Positions 31,428 to 40,996 of a DNA stretch of 64,000 nt are shown piece by piece. Both the position numbers and the translations under genes were made by a program. The DNA comes from Rheinheimera sp. (GTDB lineage: Bacteria; Pseudomonadota; Gammaproteobacteria; Enterobacterales; Alteromonadaceae): contig NZ_JAUYGV010000001.1 in the NCBI RefSeq assembly GCF_030690345.1, positions 1-64,000 on the forward strand. Reading direction: 5' to 3'. The notes below the pieces were generated by a model that had not been told where the DNA came from, made no database searches, and was given only the letters and a program-made list of their open reading frames with translations. How positions within the stretch are numbered: the stretch's first letter is position 1; the number at the start of each line of letters is the position of its first letter.

Positions 31428-32003
31428 ATGAAACTGTACGGTTCGCAAACCTCACCCTATGTGCGGCGGATCCGCTTGGTACTGGCGGCAACGCCACATG
31501 AGTTTATTAACCTGAACATTTTTGCCGGCACCGACCGCGAAACCCTGGCGGCGATTAATCCGGCGCTGCGTATTCCGATGTTAGATGATGACGGCCAGCT
31601 GGTTTTCGACTCCGGCGTAATATACCGTTACCTGGCGCCTAAGTTGGGTTTAGCAGCGCTAAGTTGGTATCAGGAAAACCAGCTAACAGTGATTAACGCG
31701 GTAAATGACTCTTTAGTAATGTTGCTGCAGTGCAGCCGTAGCGGTTTTGACACCAATGACGACAAACTGTTTTTTAACTTGCAGCGTGAGCGGGTGGCAA
31801 CCTCGTTATTTGTGCTGGAGCAACAAGCGGCTAATGGCGAGTTTGCCAACTGGGATTACGTTGCCATGGCGTTATACAGCTTGGTGGACTGGACCTTGTT
31901 CCGTGAACTGCTGGAATTTGATGATTATCCGGCGCTACTGGCATTCGTTGCGCAAAACAAAGCGCAACCGATGATTAAAGACAGCGATCCACGCCTGGGG
32001 TAA
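31428..32003 (+). CDS. Glutathione S-transferase family protein
   Basis: The thioredoxin-like N-terminal half (residues 1-75) has the GST features SQTSPYVRRIR and the cis-proline RIPML followed by FDSGVIYRYL. The helical C-terminal half is short (191 residues in all). The likely role is glutathione-dependent detoxification in the cytoplasm, although many such small GSTs have unknown substrates. Co-transcription with the EamA exporter would fit efflux of a conjugated or toxic compound. That link is inference. Confidence 0.85.
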   Translation: MKLYGSQTSPYVRRIRLVLAATPHEFINLNIFAGTDRETLAAINPALRIPMLDDDGQLVFDSGVIYRYLAPKLGLAALSWYQENQLTVINAVNDSLVMLLQCSRSGFDTNDDKLFFNLQRERVATSLFVLEQQAANGEFANWDYVAMALYSLVDWTLFRELLEFDDYPALLAFVAQNKAQPMIKDSDPRLG

Positions 32004-32020
32004 ACAGGCGCAGGCCGGAA

Positions 32021-32569
32021 TTACTGTGCTGCTTTTAGCAGCACAGGTTCAATTAACACACTTTGTTCTGCATCTGACAGCCAAATCTGGCCTTCGCTGA
32101 TATTGCATTGCAGGTTCATATTGCGGCTTACCAGTTTAGCCATCTGTGCTACCGCGGCCTCATCAATTTCCAGCACGCACAAGTTTTGGTAGCGCTGCAG
32201 TGCTTGCTGATTATTCTTCCACCATACCGGCACACTGCGACCACCATAGCAAAACAGTTGCACTTGTTTGGCGCGGCCGGCGGCTTTGCGCAGCCATTTT
32301 TCATCGCTTTGGCCAAACTCCACCCACAGGTTAATCTCGCCGCTGAGGGTTTTATCCCACAACTCCGGCTCGTCGTCTTCGGCACTTAAGCCTTTGGTAA
32401 AGGCCAGGCTATCGCTGGCATTCATAGCAAATGCCAATAAGCGTACCATCATGCGTTCATCATTTTCTGACGGATGCTGCGCCAGTGTCAGGCTGTGATC
32501 CTGATAATAGTGCCGGTCCATATCGGCAATTTGTAACTGTACTTTAAATACTGTGGCTTTAAGTGCCAT
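32021..32569 (-). CDS. yaeQ: YaeQ family protein
   Basis: The 182-residue sequence fits the YaeQ family: MALKATVFKVQLQIADMDRHYY start, ENDERMMVRLLAFA, and WVEFGQSDEKWLRKA. YaeQ has a PD-(D/E)XK nuclease-like fold with unknown function; the E. coli gene was once called a suppressor of rfaH loss. A longer frame exists upstream, but this ATG gives the family N terminus. It is convergent with the GST gene. A T-poor hairpin (TGTGCTGC / GCAGCACA) lies at its end. Confidence 0.88.
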   Translation of the reverse strand: MALKATVFKVQLQIADMDRHYYQDHSLTLAQHPSENDERMMVRLLAFAMNASDSLAFTKGLSAEDDEPELWDKTLSGEINLWVEFGQSDEKWLRKAAGRAKQVQLFCYGGRSVPVWWKNNQQALQRYQNLCVLEIDEAAVAQMAKLVSRNMNLQCNISEGQIWLSDAEQSVLIEPVLLKAAQ

Positions 32570-32721
32570 AACCCAACTCGCTAACGGTATAAAGGCGGCG
32601 AGTGTAGCGCGAAGCCGGCTTGCACTCAATTTAACTGTTTGCCAACGCGGCCGCTGCCATCGCCGGACAAACTGCGCTATGCTGTGGTAAAACAAAGATA
32701 ACTAACTGAGTTAGCGCGCAA

Positions 32722-34002
32722 ATGTCTGAATTTGATTTTGATATGGTGCAAAACTTTTTAATCGCGCTGTTATTGGGTGCGTTGGTGGGCATTGAGCGCG
32801 AAAAGCACCGCCGTGACGAGCATCCGAACAGCTTTGGCGGTTTGCGCACCTATATTTTGTTTGCTCAGGCCGGCGCCGTGTCGGCCTGGTTGTCTATTCA
32901 TTTGCAATCGCCGTTGCTGTTCGTTATTACGGTGTTAGTGGTGGCGTTAGCGGTGCTGACAGCCTATATCCTGGAGAACCGGCATAACCCGACGGCGCTG
33001 GGCTTAACCAGCGAGATAAGCGCTATTACGGTATGTCTGCTCGGCGGTGCCATTATGTTTGGCTACGCTGAACTGGCCGTTATGCTGGGTATTTTAACCT
33101 CGGCTATTTTAACCTTTAAACAGCCGCTGCATGGCCTGGTAAGTAAGCTAGGAACGGATGATTTGTACGCCGGGCTTAAACTGCTTATCGCCAGCTTTAT
33201 TGTACTGCCGCTGTTGCCAAACGCAGCTATAGATCCCTGGCAAGCGCTTAATCCTTATAAACTCTGGTTGTTGGTGATCTTAATTTCCTCCATGTCGTTA
33301 CTGGGTTATGTCGCAGTGCGCTGGCTCGGTGCGGCGCATGGTGCTGTCGTCACCGGCATCAGCGGCGGTTTGGCGTCTTCAACCGCTGTTACTTTAAGCT
33401 TTGCACGCAGCAGCAAAATGGAGGGCGACCCACTGGCCGCCGATACCCAGGCGTGCGGTGTGTTACTGGCCTGGCTGGTGATGTTTATCCGCGTGCTGGT
33501 AACCATCAGCATTGTGTATCAGCCTTTACTGGCGCACTTATGGTTGCCGTTTAGCGTTATGGCCGGGGCGACGGCGGTAATGGCGGCGATTTATTACCGC
33601 CGTGGCAGCGCACGCTATCAGGCGCCGCAGCAAAGTGCAGTAAAAGTAACCAACCCGTTTAGCCTGGTTGCGGCTATTAAATTTGGCGCTTTGTTCGCCG
33701 TTATCTTATTGCTGGTAAAATTAACCGAACAGTATGCCGCAGCCGAAGGCTTGTATCTGCTGGCCGCGGTGGCGGGGATGACAGATGTCGATGCGATAAC
33801 CTTATCTATGGCGGAATATGCCCGTGGCTCAGCCAGCAGCGTAACGTTGGCGGCAGGTGCCATTACCGTGGCGGCACTGAGCAATACCCTGGTAAAGTGT
33901 GTTCTGGTATACACCTTGGGTGGTAAGGCGCTGGCGCACAAACTGCTTGCAGCTACGCTGGTAATACTGACGCTGGGTACGGCGGTATTGCTGTTTAGCT
34001 AG
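32722..34002 (+). CDS. MgtC/DUF4010 family membrane protein
   Basis: This 426-residue protein has about twelve hydrophobic segments. The N-terminal part (about 1-130) is MgtC/SapB-like, with LLGALVGIEREK and the GLRTYILFAQAGAVSAW motif. The remainder is the DUF4010 region, with GISGGLASSTAVTLSFARSSK and GMTDVDAITLSMAEYARG. MgtC relatives affect magnesium and acid tolerance. A transport role for the long DUF4010 form has not been established. Confidence 0.85.
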   Translation: MSEFDFDMVQNFLIALLLGALVGIEREKHRRDEHPNSFGGLRTYILFAQAGAVSAWLSIHLQSPLLFVITVLVVALAVLTAYILENRHNPTALGLTSEISAITVCLLGGAIMFGYAELAVMLGILTSAILTFKQPLHGLVSKLGTDDLYAGLKLLIASFIVLPLLPNAAIDPWQALNPYKLWLLVILISSMSLLGYVAVRWLGAAHGAVVTGISGGLASSTAVTLSFARSSKMEGDPLAADTQACGVLLAWLVMFIRVLVTISIVYQPLLAHLWLPFSVMAGATAVMAAIYYRRGSARYQAPQQSAVKVTNPFSLVAAIKFGALFAVILLLVKLTEQYAAAEGLYLLAAVAGMTDVDAITLSMAEYARGSASSVTLAAGAITVAALSNTLVKCVLVYTLGGKALAHKLLAATLVILTLGTAVLLFS

Positions 34003-34069
34003 CACGCTTCAGGCTGGATTAAGCCCGGGCCTGTTCAGATGGCGCAATAATGTAAATTCCGGAGTTATT

Positions 34070-34639
34070 ATGCTAAAGCAAAGCCATGTTGTGTTGTCTG
34101 TATTGCTGTTGGTGTCGACCGCGCCGGCAATGGCAGCCACCGTGCTGACAGATAAAAATTTGGACCAGTTTGAAGCCATGATACCCAAGCTGCAGCAACT
34201 GGAGCAAAGGCCGCAAAACAAGCAATTTAATTTGCAGCAACATTGCGACTGGCCGCGGCATTACCGCGAGCTGAGTGCACAGGAAAAAGACAGTAATTAT
34301 CAGGCACAAATAGAGCAACTGGTAAAACAGCACGGTTTTACGCCGCAGCAATTTGTTGAGCTTAGCGCCAAAGTTAGCTGGCCGGTGCTGCACAGTGTAC
34401 AACCTATGCTGGATGTGTCGCGCCAGGCGTTAATGTTTTTGCCGGCCGCACAGCGTGAAAAGGCAGAGCTGGCCATTAACCAGGGCCAACAGTATCATCA
34501 AACGTTAAGCGGTTGCTTAACAGACGACGATAAAACGGCGTTAGCTAAGCACCATGACCGCATTATGCAAATAGCCAAACGGCTGGGTGGTGTAGAGCAG
34601 ATATTACCGCCCGGCATGTTAAACGCAGGGGGCAAATAG
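34070..34639 (+). CDS. Secreted hypothetical protein
   Basis: I do not recognise this 189-residue protein. A clear signal peptide (residues 1-23, cleaved after AMA) predicts a periplasmic or secreted location. The mature part is largely helical, with many Gln, and has two cysteines (QHCDW and SGCLTDDD) that could form a disulfide. Close relatives would be expected only in related alteromonads. A GGAG site precedes the ATG. It lies upstream of, and in the same direction as, a MipA-type outer-membrane protein, with a 133-base gap. Confidence 0.7.
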   Translation: MLKQSHVVLSVLLLVSTAPAMAATVLTDKNLDQFEAMIPKLQQLEQRPQNKQFNLQQHCDWPRHYRELSAQEKDSNYQAQIEQLVKQHGFTPQQFVELSAKVSWPVLHSVQPMLDVSRQALMFLPAAQREKAELAINQGQQYHQTLSGCLTDDDKTALAKHHDRIMQIAKRLGGVEQILPPGMLNAGGK

Positions 34640-34772
34640 CACTTCTGACAATACCGCCTGATCGTGGTACATTTAGGAACAGTCATTAAACTGTCAGCAT
34701 AAGATGCTGTTATGTGTCAGTGGCTGTCCACACAAGTTAATCTCCATAAAATCAGCAAAATAAGGTTATCAG

Positions 34773-35528
34773 ATGAGCGTTTGTCGTTATTTTTCCGCCG
34801 CGGTGGTCTGTGCGGCTGTGGTATGCAGTGGCACGGTATCAGCGCAGCAAGCTGCCCCGCAGGGGTTTTTATACGGTGTGGGTATTGGGGTAAATCAGGA
34901 GATTTACCGTGGTTACAGTAACCGCACTATACCCTTGCCGATACTGGGATATCGCGGCGAAAAATTATCCGTCTACGGCCCTTTTATCAGTTACAAGCTG
35001 CTGGAGCTGGGCAATATCAGTTTCAGCGCCAAACTGGCGCCGCGTTTTGCCGGGTTTGATCAATCAGACAGCAGTGTGTTTAGCGGTATGGCTAAACGTA
35101 AAGATTCTCTCGATGGCGGTATTGGCGTGCAATTACGTCAGCAAGATTGGCTGTTGGAGGCCGACACCGTATTTGATCTGTTAGGTAATTCTAACGGCCG
35201 GGAATCGAAACTGGCGGTGGGTTACAGCTACCGTTTTGCTGCTGTGGTTATAGAGCCGAAATTTGGTATCAGCTACTCCGATGGCAAGTTGGTAAATTAC
35301 TACTATGGCGTGCGTGAGAACGAAGCCACCGCTGAGCGTGCGGCATACAAAGCCGGCGGTGCGGTTAACTATAATGCCGGTTTATCCCTGAGTACGCCGC
35401 TGTTTTTCGGCGGTATGACGAGGTTTGGCATCGAGCACCACTGGTATGGCAGCAGTATCAGTGACAGCCCGCTGACCGACCGTGATACCGGGCTATCAGC
35501 GTTCTTATCCTGGTCGACCTTTTTCTGA
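34773..35528 (+). CDS. MipA/OmpV family outer-membrane protein
   Basis: This 251-residue protein has a signal peptide (residues 1-24, cleaved near VSA) and alternating beta strands ending in an aromatic residue (SWSTFF), as in outer-membrane barrels. The pattern GVGIGVNQEIYRGY near the mature start and the C-terminal FGIEHHWYGSSISDSPL match MipA/OmpV. MipA was described as a scaffold for peptidoglycan enzymes. Many relatives are simply porin-like proteins of unknown role. Confidence 0.85.
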   Translation: MSVCRYFSAAVVCAAVVCSGTVSAQQAAPQGFLYGVGIGVNQEIYRGYSNRTIPLPILGYRGEKLSVYGPFISYKLLELGNISFSAKLAPRFAGFDQSDSSVFSGMAKRKDSLDGGIGVQLRQQDWLLEADTVFDLLGNSNGRESKLAVGYSYRFAAVVIEPKFGISYSDGKLVNYYYGVRENEATAERAAYKAGGAVNYNAGLSLSTPLFFGGMTRFGIEHHWYGSSISDSPLTDRDTGLSAFLSWSTFF

Positions 35529-35540
35529 TTTTTCTCTGAG

Positions 35541-36533
35541 TTAGCGGCGTAAGGCCTGCACTAATTGGTGCACGGCCTGCAGCTGCATACCATCTTTGGT
35601 GGCATAGTCCGCGCCGGTGTAACCCCACCAATCCCAACAGGCGTTGGGGTTAAACGGGTTCATACTGCTGGCTGTGGTTTGTGGATACAGCACCACCAGC
35701 TGGTTGGTATCGGCATAGTTATTCAGTCCGCTACCGCTGACATAGGCCTCACCAACACTTTGCGCATTTTGCTTACAGCCATGAAAGCTGACATGCAGCC
35801 GGCAGGGCTGGCCGTCGGCGCAGCTTTGCGGTACATACAGGTAACCGGTTTCCGCCAGGGTGTCTTTTGCTGCCGCCGATAACTGATGCTGATTAATCTG
35901 CAGCAAGCTCCCGGCGGCTTCTGTGCCGGCCGGCTGCAAGTTGCCCAGCAGATGTGTTAACAGTTCGCCTGTTGCATCATAATCACAAGCAGCGAGAAAA
36001 GGCGACTCAGAAAGCTCACAGCTTGCTGTGTAGGGCCGCTTTGTCGGAAAGGTATGGCCAAAAGGCTTATCATTTATCAGCGTTAAATTTTCCGGTTTCA
36101 GCCACTGCTGATACTGGCTGTGCAGCGCCAGCGCCAGTTTAGGGTGTACAGTGGCATCTTTGCTGCCATGAAAAATCCACACTTTATCACCGGCAACTGC
36201 CGAAAGCGGTGCCAGCTTAGCGGCGGCACGTTGTGTCTCAAGGTATTGGTTGATGCTGCTAAGATCGGGCTGGCTGCTGTCTTTATTAAAACAATGCTCC
36301 AGCGCCAGGCCTAAGCTGTTTTGTGCACAATACACCGGTCCGCCTGCCAGCATAGCTACACCATCGACCTGCTCTGCAAAAGCTAAATGGTACTGGCCGG
36401 CAAAATAAGCGCCGCTGGATAAGCCGGACAGAGTAATAGTGGGGTCGAGTTTGAGTATAGGCAGCGTTTCTGCCGCATGTAATGGCTGGCTAAGTGCTGT
36501 AGCCGTCAAACAAGCTAATATAAGCGGGCGCAT
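35541..36533 (-). CDS. PHB-depolymerase-type secreted esterase
   Basis: This 330-residue protein has a signal peptide (about 1-21) and the alpha/beta-hydrolase nucleophile motif GLSSG near residue 38. The typical WIFHGSKDATVHP, VSFHGCKQ and CWDWWGY blocks of poly(3-hydroxybutyrate) depolymerases are also present. It probably hydrolyses a polyester or acetylated polymer outside the cytoplasm. The start at 36533 is chosen because AGGAG lies five bases upstream; the longer frame has no signal. It is convergent with the MipA-type gene. Confidence 0.85.
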   Translation of the reverse strand: MRPLILACLTATALSQPLHAAETLPILKLDPTITLSGLSSGAYFAGQYHLAFAEQVDGVAMLAGGPVYCAQNSLGLALEHCFNKDSSQPDLSSINQYLETQRAAAKLAPLSAVAGDKVWIFHGSKDATVHPKLALALHSQYQQWLKPENLTLINDKPFGHTFPTKRPYTASCELSESPFLAACDYDATGELLTHLLGNLQPAGTEAAGSLLQINQHQLSAAAKDTLAETGYLYVPQSCADGQPCRLHVSFHGCKQNAQSVGEAYVSGSGLNNYADTNQLVVLYPQTTASSMNPFNPNACWDWWGYTGADYATKDGMQLQAVHQLVQALRR

Positions 36534-36652
36534 GGCAACTCCTGGCAAAAGTGATAGTCTGTTGTACCATGACAAAATAAAACCGCCGCTACAATAAGGC
36601 TTTAGTACAGCTTGTGAAGGGTTGTCGCAACGGCAGATTAAGGAGAAAGTTA

Positions 36653-37126
36653 ATGGCAGAGGGGAACAACAGTCAACATAAGGAGTTGCCGGATGAGCAC
36701 GTTGACCCGTTAATTAAACATTTACACCGCGTGATACGGCAATGTGTGCGCGTGCTGGCTGTATTGATGGTCGCGGTAATTATCTGGGGTATTGGTGATG
36801 TACTTTATGTATTGTATCAGCGCCTTATTACGCCGCCGATGTTTCTGCTTAATATCAATGATATTTTTTATACCTTCGGTGCTTTTATGGCAGTTTTGAT
36901 CGCGATAGAAATCTTTATTAATATCCGTTTGTATCTGGAGTCAAACGACTTTCCGGTAAAACTGGTTGTCGCTACGGCATTAATGGCAATAGCCCGCAAA
37001 GTTATAGTTCTGGATATTGAGAAACTGACGCCGGATTACATCTTGGCTATCGCGGCCACGGTGTTCGCGCTGGGTGTAACATACTGGTTGTTACACAAAG
37101 AGCATAAAAAGCCGGACCGGTTATAA
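36653..37126 (+). CDS. PsiE-family phosphate-starvation-inducible membrane protein
   Basis: Four hydrophobic segments (about residues 30-55, 68-90, 102-118 and 127-148) sit in a 157-residue protein resembling PsiE. The signature IEIFINIRLYLE and the ALMAIARKVIVLD stretch are recognisable. In E. coli psiE expression rises on phosphate starvation, but its activity is unknown. The start at 36653 has AAGGAG seven bases upstream; the upstream part of the frame is not coding. It is convergent with ggt. Confidence 0.85.
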   Translation: MAEGNNSQHKELPDEHVDPLIKHLHRVIRQCVRVLAVLMVAVIIWGIGDVLYVLYQRLITPPMFLLNINDIFYTFGAFMAVLIAIEIFINIRLYLESNDFPVKLVVATALMAIARKVIVLDIEKLTPDYILAIAATVFALGVTYWLLHKEHKKPDRL

Positions 37127-37156
37127 CCACTTTCACACACAGAGTTTTACCATCTT

Positions 37157-38827
37157 TTAATAGCGGATCACTTTTGCCACGCCGCGTGAGCGCGGATCGG
37201 CTACCGCAGTCACCTTGCCGTTAGTGACTTGTATCGCCTGAATATCGCCAAGGCTCCAGCCTTGCGTCACCAGGTTATAGCCTTTGGCGCTAAGTTCGGC
37301 CTGCACTTCTGTTGATAGCGGGGCGTAGGGCTCCATGGTAATTTGATTTTCCGGCAACAGCTGATGGTGAAAGCGTGGCGCGGCAACAGCCTGTGCCAGT
37401 GGCATGCCAAAATCATACAAATTTGTCATCACCTGGAAAATGGAGGTGAAAATAGTTGAACCGCCGGGCGTGCCGATAACCAGCTCTACTTTGCCATCTT
37501 TAACCAGCAAGCTGGGCGTCATTGACGACAGCATCCGTTTACCCGGCGCAATAGCATTGGCATCACTGCCCACTACACCAAAAGCATTGGGCACGCCGGC
37601 TTTGGCGGAAAAATCGTCCATTTCGTTGTTTAATAAGAAACCGGCGCCTTCTACTACCACGCCGCTGCCAAAATCCAGGTTCAGTGTATAGGTGTTTGAT
37701 ACCGCGTTACCGTGTTTGTCCAACACGGAAAAATGCGTGGTGTGATAACCTTCTAACCCCGGCTGCACTGCCTTGGTAGCTGAAATGGCTTTGGCATTTA
37801 TTTCGGCGGCGCGCTTATCTAAATAGCTGCTGTCCAGCAGTTGTTGCTGCGGCACTGTGGTGAAATCCGGATCGCCCAAATAATCGGCACGATCGGCAAA
37901 TACGCGTTTTTCAATTTCCGCTATTAAATGCACATACTGCGTACTGTTTAGTGTAACGCCGCTAAAATCTGCCGCACGGCGTTGCTTCAGCGCCAGTAGT
38001 TGGCTCAGGGCGATGCCGCCGGAGCTGGGTGGGGCCGTGGTAACCAGCTGATAATCGAGCCATGACGTTATTACCGCTTCTCGCCAACCGGCTTTGTAAG
38101 CGGCTAAATCGTTCATGCTGATCAGGCCGCCACCGCGCTGCATTTGTGCCACCAGCAGTTTAGCGGTTTCGCCCTGATAAAAATCGGCCGGGCCGTGTTC
38201 GGCGATACGGTTAAGTGTGGCTGCCAGCTCCGGTTGGCGAAAATTTTTGCCGGCTTGCATAGCGCCAAAGTAATCGGCAAAGTTAGTTTTACCTTCCAAC
38301 TGGCTGAGTAAATCCGCCCGGTATTGGTATTGGTTGTCTGCTACGGTAAAACCGCTTTGCGCATAGTGCACTGCCGGCTTTACCAGCTCAGCCCAGGGCA
38401 GGCGGCCAAAGCGCTGATGCGCTTGCCACAGGCCCATAACAGTGCCCGGCACGCCGCTGGCCTGATGGCCAATTAAGCTTAAATTCTCAATGACTTGCTT
38501 TTCTTCATCCAGATACATATCACGATGGGCCGCAGCGGGCGCGATTTCGCGGTAATCCAAAAAGTAAGCTTTACCATCAAACCACAGCGTCATAAAACCG
38601 CCGCCGCCAATATTACCGGCCTCAGGGTAGGTAACCGCCAGGGTAAAGGCGGTAGCCACAGCGGCATCTACCGCATTACCACCACGGCGTAATATTTGCT
38701 CTGCTACTGCTGCACCATATTGATCCGGCGACGCTACAGCGCCGCTGCCAGCCGGGTTAGCCGGTGTTGCCGCGATGCTGCAGGTTAACAGCAGGGTAAA
38801 CAAGGTACAGGTAAGACGAAATAGCAT
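37157..38827 (-). CDS. ggt: Gamma-glutamyltransferase
   Basis: GGT cleaves or transfers the gamma-glutamyl group of glutathione in the periplasm. The 556-residue precursor has a signal peptide (about 1-20) and the substrate-binding GGNAVDAAVATAFTLAV and NIGGGGFM segments. The self-cleavage site with the threonine nucleophile is in YHTTHFSVLD (about residue 370), followed by NLDFGSGVV and PGKRMLSSMTPS of the small subunit. A longer TTG-started frame exists, but ATG 38827 has GGAG six bases upstream. It is complete and probably active. Confidence 0.95.
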   Translation of the reverse strand: MLFRLTCTLFTLLLTCSIAATPANPAGSGAVASPDQYGAAVAEQILRRGGNAVDAAVATAFTLAVTYPEAGNIGGGGFMTLWFDGKAYFLDYREIAPAAAHRDMYLDEEKQVIENLSLIGHQASGVPGTVMGLWQAHQRFGRLPWAELVKPAVHYAQSGFTVADNQYQYRADLLSQLEGKTNFADYFGAMQAGKNFRQPELAATLNRIAEHGPADFYQGETAKLLVAQMQRGGGLISMNDLAAYKAGWREAVITSWLDYQLVTTAPPSSGGIALSQLLALKQRRAADFSGVTLNSTQYVHLIAEIEKRVFADRADYLGDPDFTTVPQQQLLDSSYLDKRAAEINAKAISATKAVQPGLEGYHTTHFSVLDKHGNAVSNTYTLNLDFGSGVVVEGAGFLLNNEMDDFSAKAGVPNAFGVVGSDANAIAPGKRMLSSMTPSLLVKDGKVELVIGTPGGSTIFTSIFQVMTNLYDFGMPLAQAVAAPRFHHQLLPENQITMEPYAPLSTEVQAELSAKGYNLVTQGWSLGDIQAIQVTNGKVTAVADPRSRGVAKVIRY

Positions 38828-38992
38828 AACCGGCTCCAATTTGTGCAAAGTTCATTTCTACCCCGGCCGCGTCGCAAATACAAGTTATGCAACTTTTAAC
38901 AAGCTTGCTATGCTCAATAGACAATAATAACGGCTAAGCAAATGAAATATCAGTTGAAACTGATGTATGTGGTACAGCCGTAAGGAGACAAC

Positions 38993-40696
38993 ATGGGTTT
39001 TTGGCACACGGTAGGCGGGCGTTTACTCAGCATTCCTTTATTGGCATTGCTTGGTTTTATTGTACTGGGCGCCGTGGCGCTAAAGGCACTTAATCACAGT
39101 TTGGTGGAGGGCAGGGAGAATCGCGTTGTGGCCGTTATCGACAGCGGCTTGAGTATCGTAAAGCATTACCAGGCGTTGGAGCAAAGCGGTGCATTAAGCA
39201 CAGAGCAAGCGCAGCAACAGGCGATGGCGGCTATTAAAGCAATCCGTTACGACGGCACCGAATACGTCTGGATTAACGACACCGGCCGGCCCATTCCGAA
39301 AATGATTATGCACCCCACCGTGCCCACGTTGGACGGCACAGTACTGGACCGGCCAAACTTTAATCATGCTACTTTAATGCGTAACCGCGACGGCAGCCAA
39401 CAGCAAACGCTGGACAACGCCAATTTGTTTGTCAGCTTTGTCGATGTAATAGGCCGCTACGGCAACGGCTTTGTCGAGTACCAATGGCCCAAGCCGTTAA
39501 AAGGCGGTGGCGTAACGGAAGAGCGTTATACCAAGTTGTCGTATGTGGCAAAAGACGAAAAATGGGGCTGGGTATTAGGCTCCGGTATTTATATTGATGA
39601 TGTTAAAGCCGCTTTTTGGGCGGTAGCTATGCAAGTCGGGCTGGTGGTGGTGATTATTATTGCCCTGACAGTGGGCGTGTCTTTATTTATCCGTCGCTGG
39701 TTATTGGGGGCCTTAGGCGGGGAAGTGGCGACAACCAAAGCGTTGGTGCAACAGGTAGCCGGCGGTGATTTCTCGGTAAACTTTGCGCTAAAGCCAGGTG
39801 ACAAAGATAGCTTACTGGCAGCACTTGGCGGCCTTATCAGCCAGCTGCGCAGTATTATCGGCCAGCAATCGGCGATGGCAGAGCAACTGGCGGGGCAATC
39901 TGAAGCCCTGGATGAAACCAGCCAGCAAACCCAGCACATTTTACAAAGTGTCATGGACCAAACCGCCCAGGTAGCCACGGCGGTAAATGAAATGACCGCC
40001 ACTTGCGAGGATATGGCACGCAGTGCCACCACCGCAGCCAAAGCCGCCCGCGATGCCGATACCGAAGCGCAAAATGGCGTAACCTCGGTACAGCAAACCA
40101 TTACCGCAATTGACGCGCTGAAACTGAAGTTAGAGCAGGTATCGGACGTTATAGCCCAGCTGTCTAAGCGTGGCGAAGAGGTAGGGGCGGTAACCGACGT
40201 TATCGGTGCCATAGCCGAGCAAACCAACCTGCTGGCGCTTAATGCGGCTATAGAAGCGGCGCGCGCCGGTGAAATGGGCCGCGGCTTTGCTGTAGTAGCC
40301 GATGAAGTGCGTACCCTTGCCAGCCGCTCACAGGCGTCTACTCAGGATATCAATAAGCGCATTCAGGGGATCCAGCAAGACTCCGCCAACGCGGTAGAGT
40401 CTATGGCACAAAGTAAAGTCGAAACCGAGCAAACCATTGTCTGCTCGCAGCAGGCGAATGAAGCACTAAAACGCATTAATACAGCGGTATCCAGCATTAC
40501 CGATGTTAACGATCAATTAGCCAGTGCCACCGAAGAGTTAGCAGTAGTGTCCGGCACCATCAACGAGAATATGGAGAATATCGCCAACGCGGTAGAAAGC
40601 ACCACGGTGAAATCGACCGAGCTGTCAGTCGCTAGCCAGCAGCTACGGCAAATGGCCAGTGAGATGAAAAAATCGCTCAGTGGTTTTAAACTTTAA
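38993..40696 (+). CDS. Methyl-accepting chemotaxis protein with single Cache sensor
   Basis: Helix 1 (about 10-30) and helix 2 (about 205-228) bracket a periplasmic single-Cache domain ([28 protein letters not shown]). A short, poorly conserved HAMP segment leads to the cytoplasmic signalling coiled coil. The hairpin tip has the conserved [19 protein letters not shown] followed by [13 protein letters not shown]. It senses a small ligand, often a carboxylate, and controls CheA. No other che gene is near, so it is an orphan receptor. AAGGAG precedes the ATG and a strong terminator follows. Confidence 0.95.
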   Translation: MGFWHTVGGRLLSIPLLALLGFIVLGAVALKALNHSLVEGRENRVVAVIDSGLSIVKHYQALEQSGALSTEQAQQQAMAAIKAIRYDGTEYVWINDTGRPIPKMIMHPTVPTLDGTVLDRPNFNHATLMRNRDGSQQQTLDNANLFVSFVDVIGRYGNGFVEYQWPKPLKGGGVTEERYTKLSYVAKDEKWGWVLGSGIYIDDVKAAFWAVAMQVGLVVVIIIALTVGVSLFIRRWLLGALGGEVATTKALVQQVAGGDFSVNFALKPGDKDSLLAALGGLISQLRSIIGQQSAMAEQLAGQSEALDETSQQTQHILQSVMDQTAQVATAVNEMTATCEDMARSATTAAKAARDADTEAQNGVTSVQQTITAIDALKLKLEQVSDVIAQLSKRGEEVGAVTDVIGAIAEQTNLLALNAAIEAARAGEMGRGFAVVADEVRTLASRSQASTQDINKRIQGIQQDSANAVESMAQSKVETEQTIVCSQQANEALKRINTAVSSITDVNDQLASATEELAVVSGTINENMENIANAVESTTVKSTELSVASQQLRQMASEMKKSLSGFKL

Positions 40697-40723
40697 ACCA
40701 ATATAGGTAAGTGCAGAAACAAC

Positions 40724-40755
40724 AAAGCCCCGCAAAAGCGGGGCTTTGTTTTGAG
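40724..40755. terminator. Bidirectional terminator between the MCP gene and tRNA-Pro
   Basis: AAAGCCCCGC / GCGGGGCTTT with loop AAAA is followed by GTTTT on the plus strand and GTTGTTTC on the minus strand. It can end both the chemoreceptor transcript and the convergent tRNA gene. Confidence 0.9.
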
Positions 40756-40763
40756 GAATTTAA

Positions 40764-40840
<77 letters not shown>

Positions 40841-40851
40841 ACGTAGGGCGT

Positions 40852-40879
40852 ATCATAATGATTCCCCGCCAGAAAGCAA
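40852..40879 (-). promoter_or_regulatory. Promoter of tRNA-Pro
   Basis: On the minus strand TTGCTT (-35) and TATGAT (-10) are 16 bases apart. They are followed by a GC-rich stretch ACGCCCTACG, the kind of discriminator expected in stringently controlled tRNA promoters. The tRNA begins about 12 bases downstream. Confidence 0.65.
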
Positions 40880-40996
40880 TGCTGTAGTGGTTGACTGTCG
40901 CTATTTTCGCCAGTTAAACAAAGCACTACGCTTTGATTAAGGGCATGTTCAGCCGTTGTTGCTATACCTGTGTTTGTATTTACAGAGGGTAAGATT

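Noticed and set aside
32024-32047. TGTGCTGC / GCAGCACA hairpin at the end of yaeQ as a terminator
   Set aside because: There is no T tract on either strand and it overlaps the coding end.
39589-40227. 212-codon minus-strand frame inside the chemoreceptor gene
   Set aside because: It is an antisense shadow of the Ala/Thr-rich signalling domain, with no ribosome-binding site or recognisable product.
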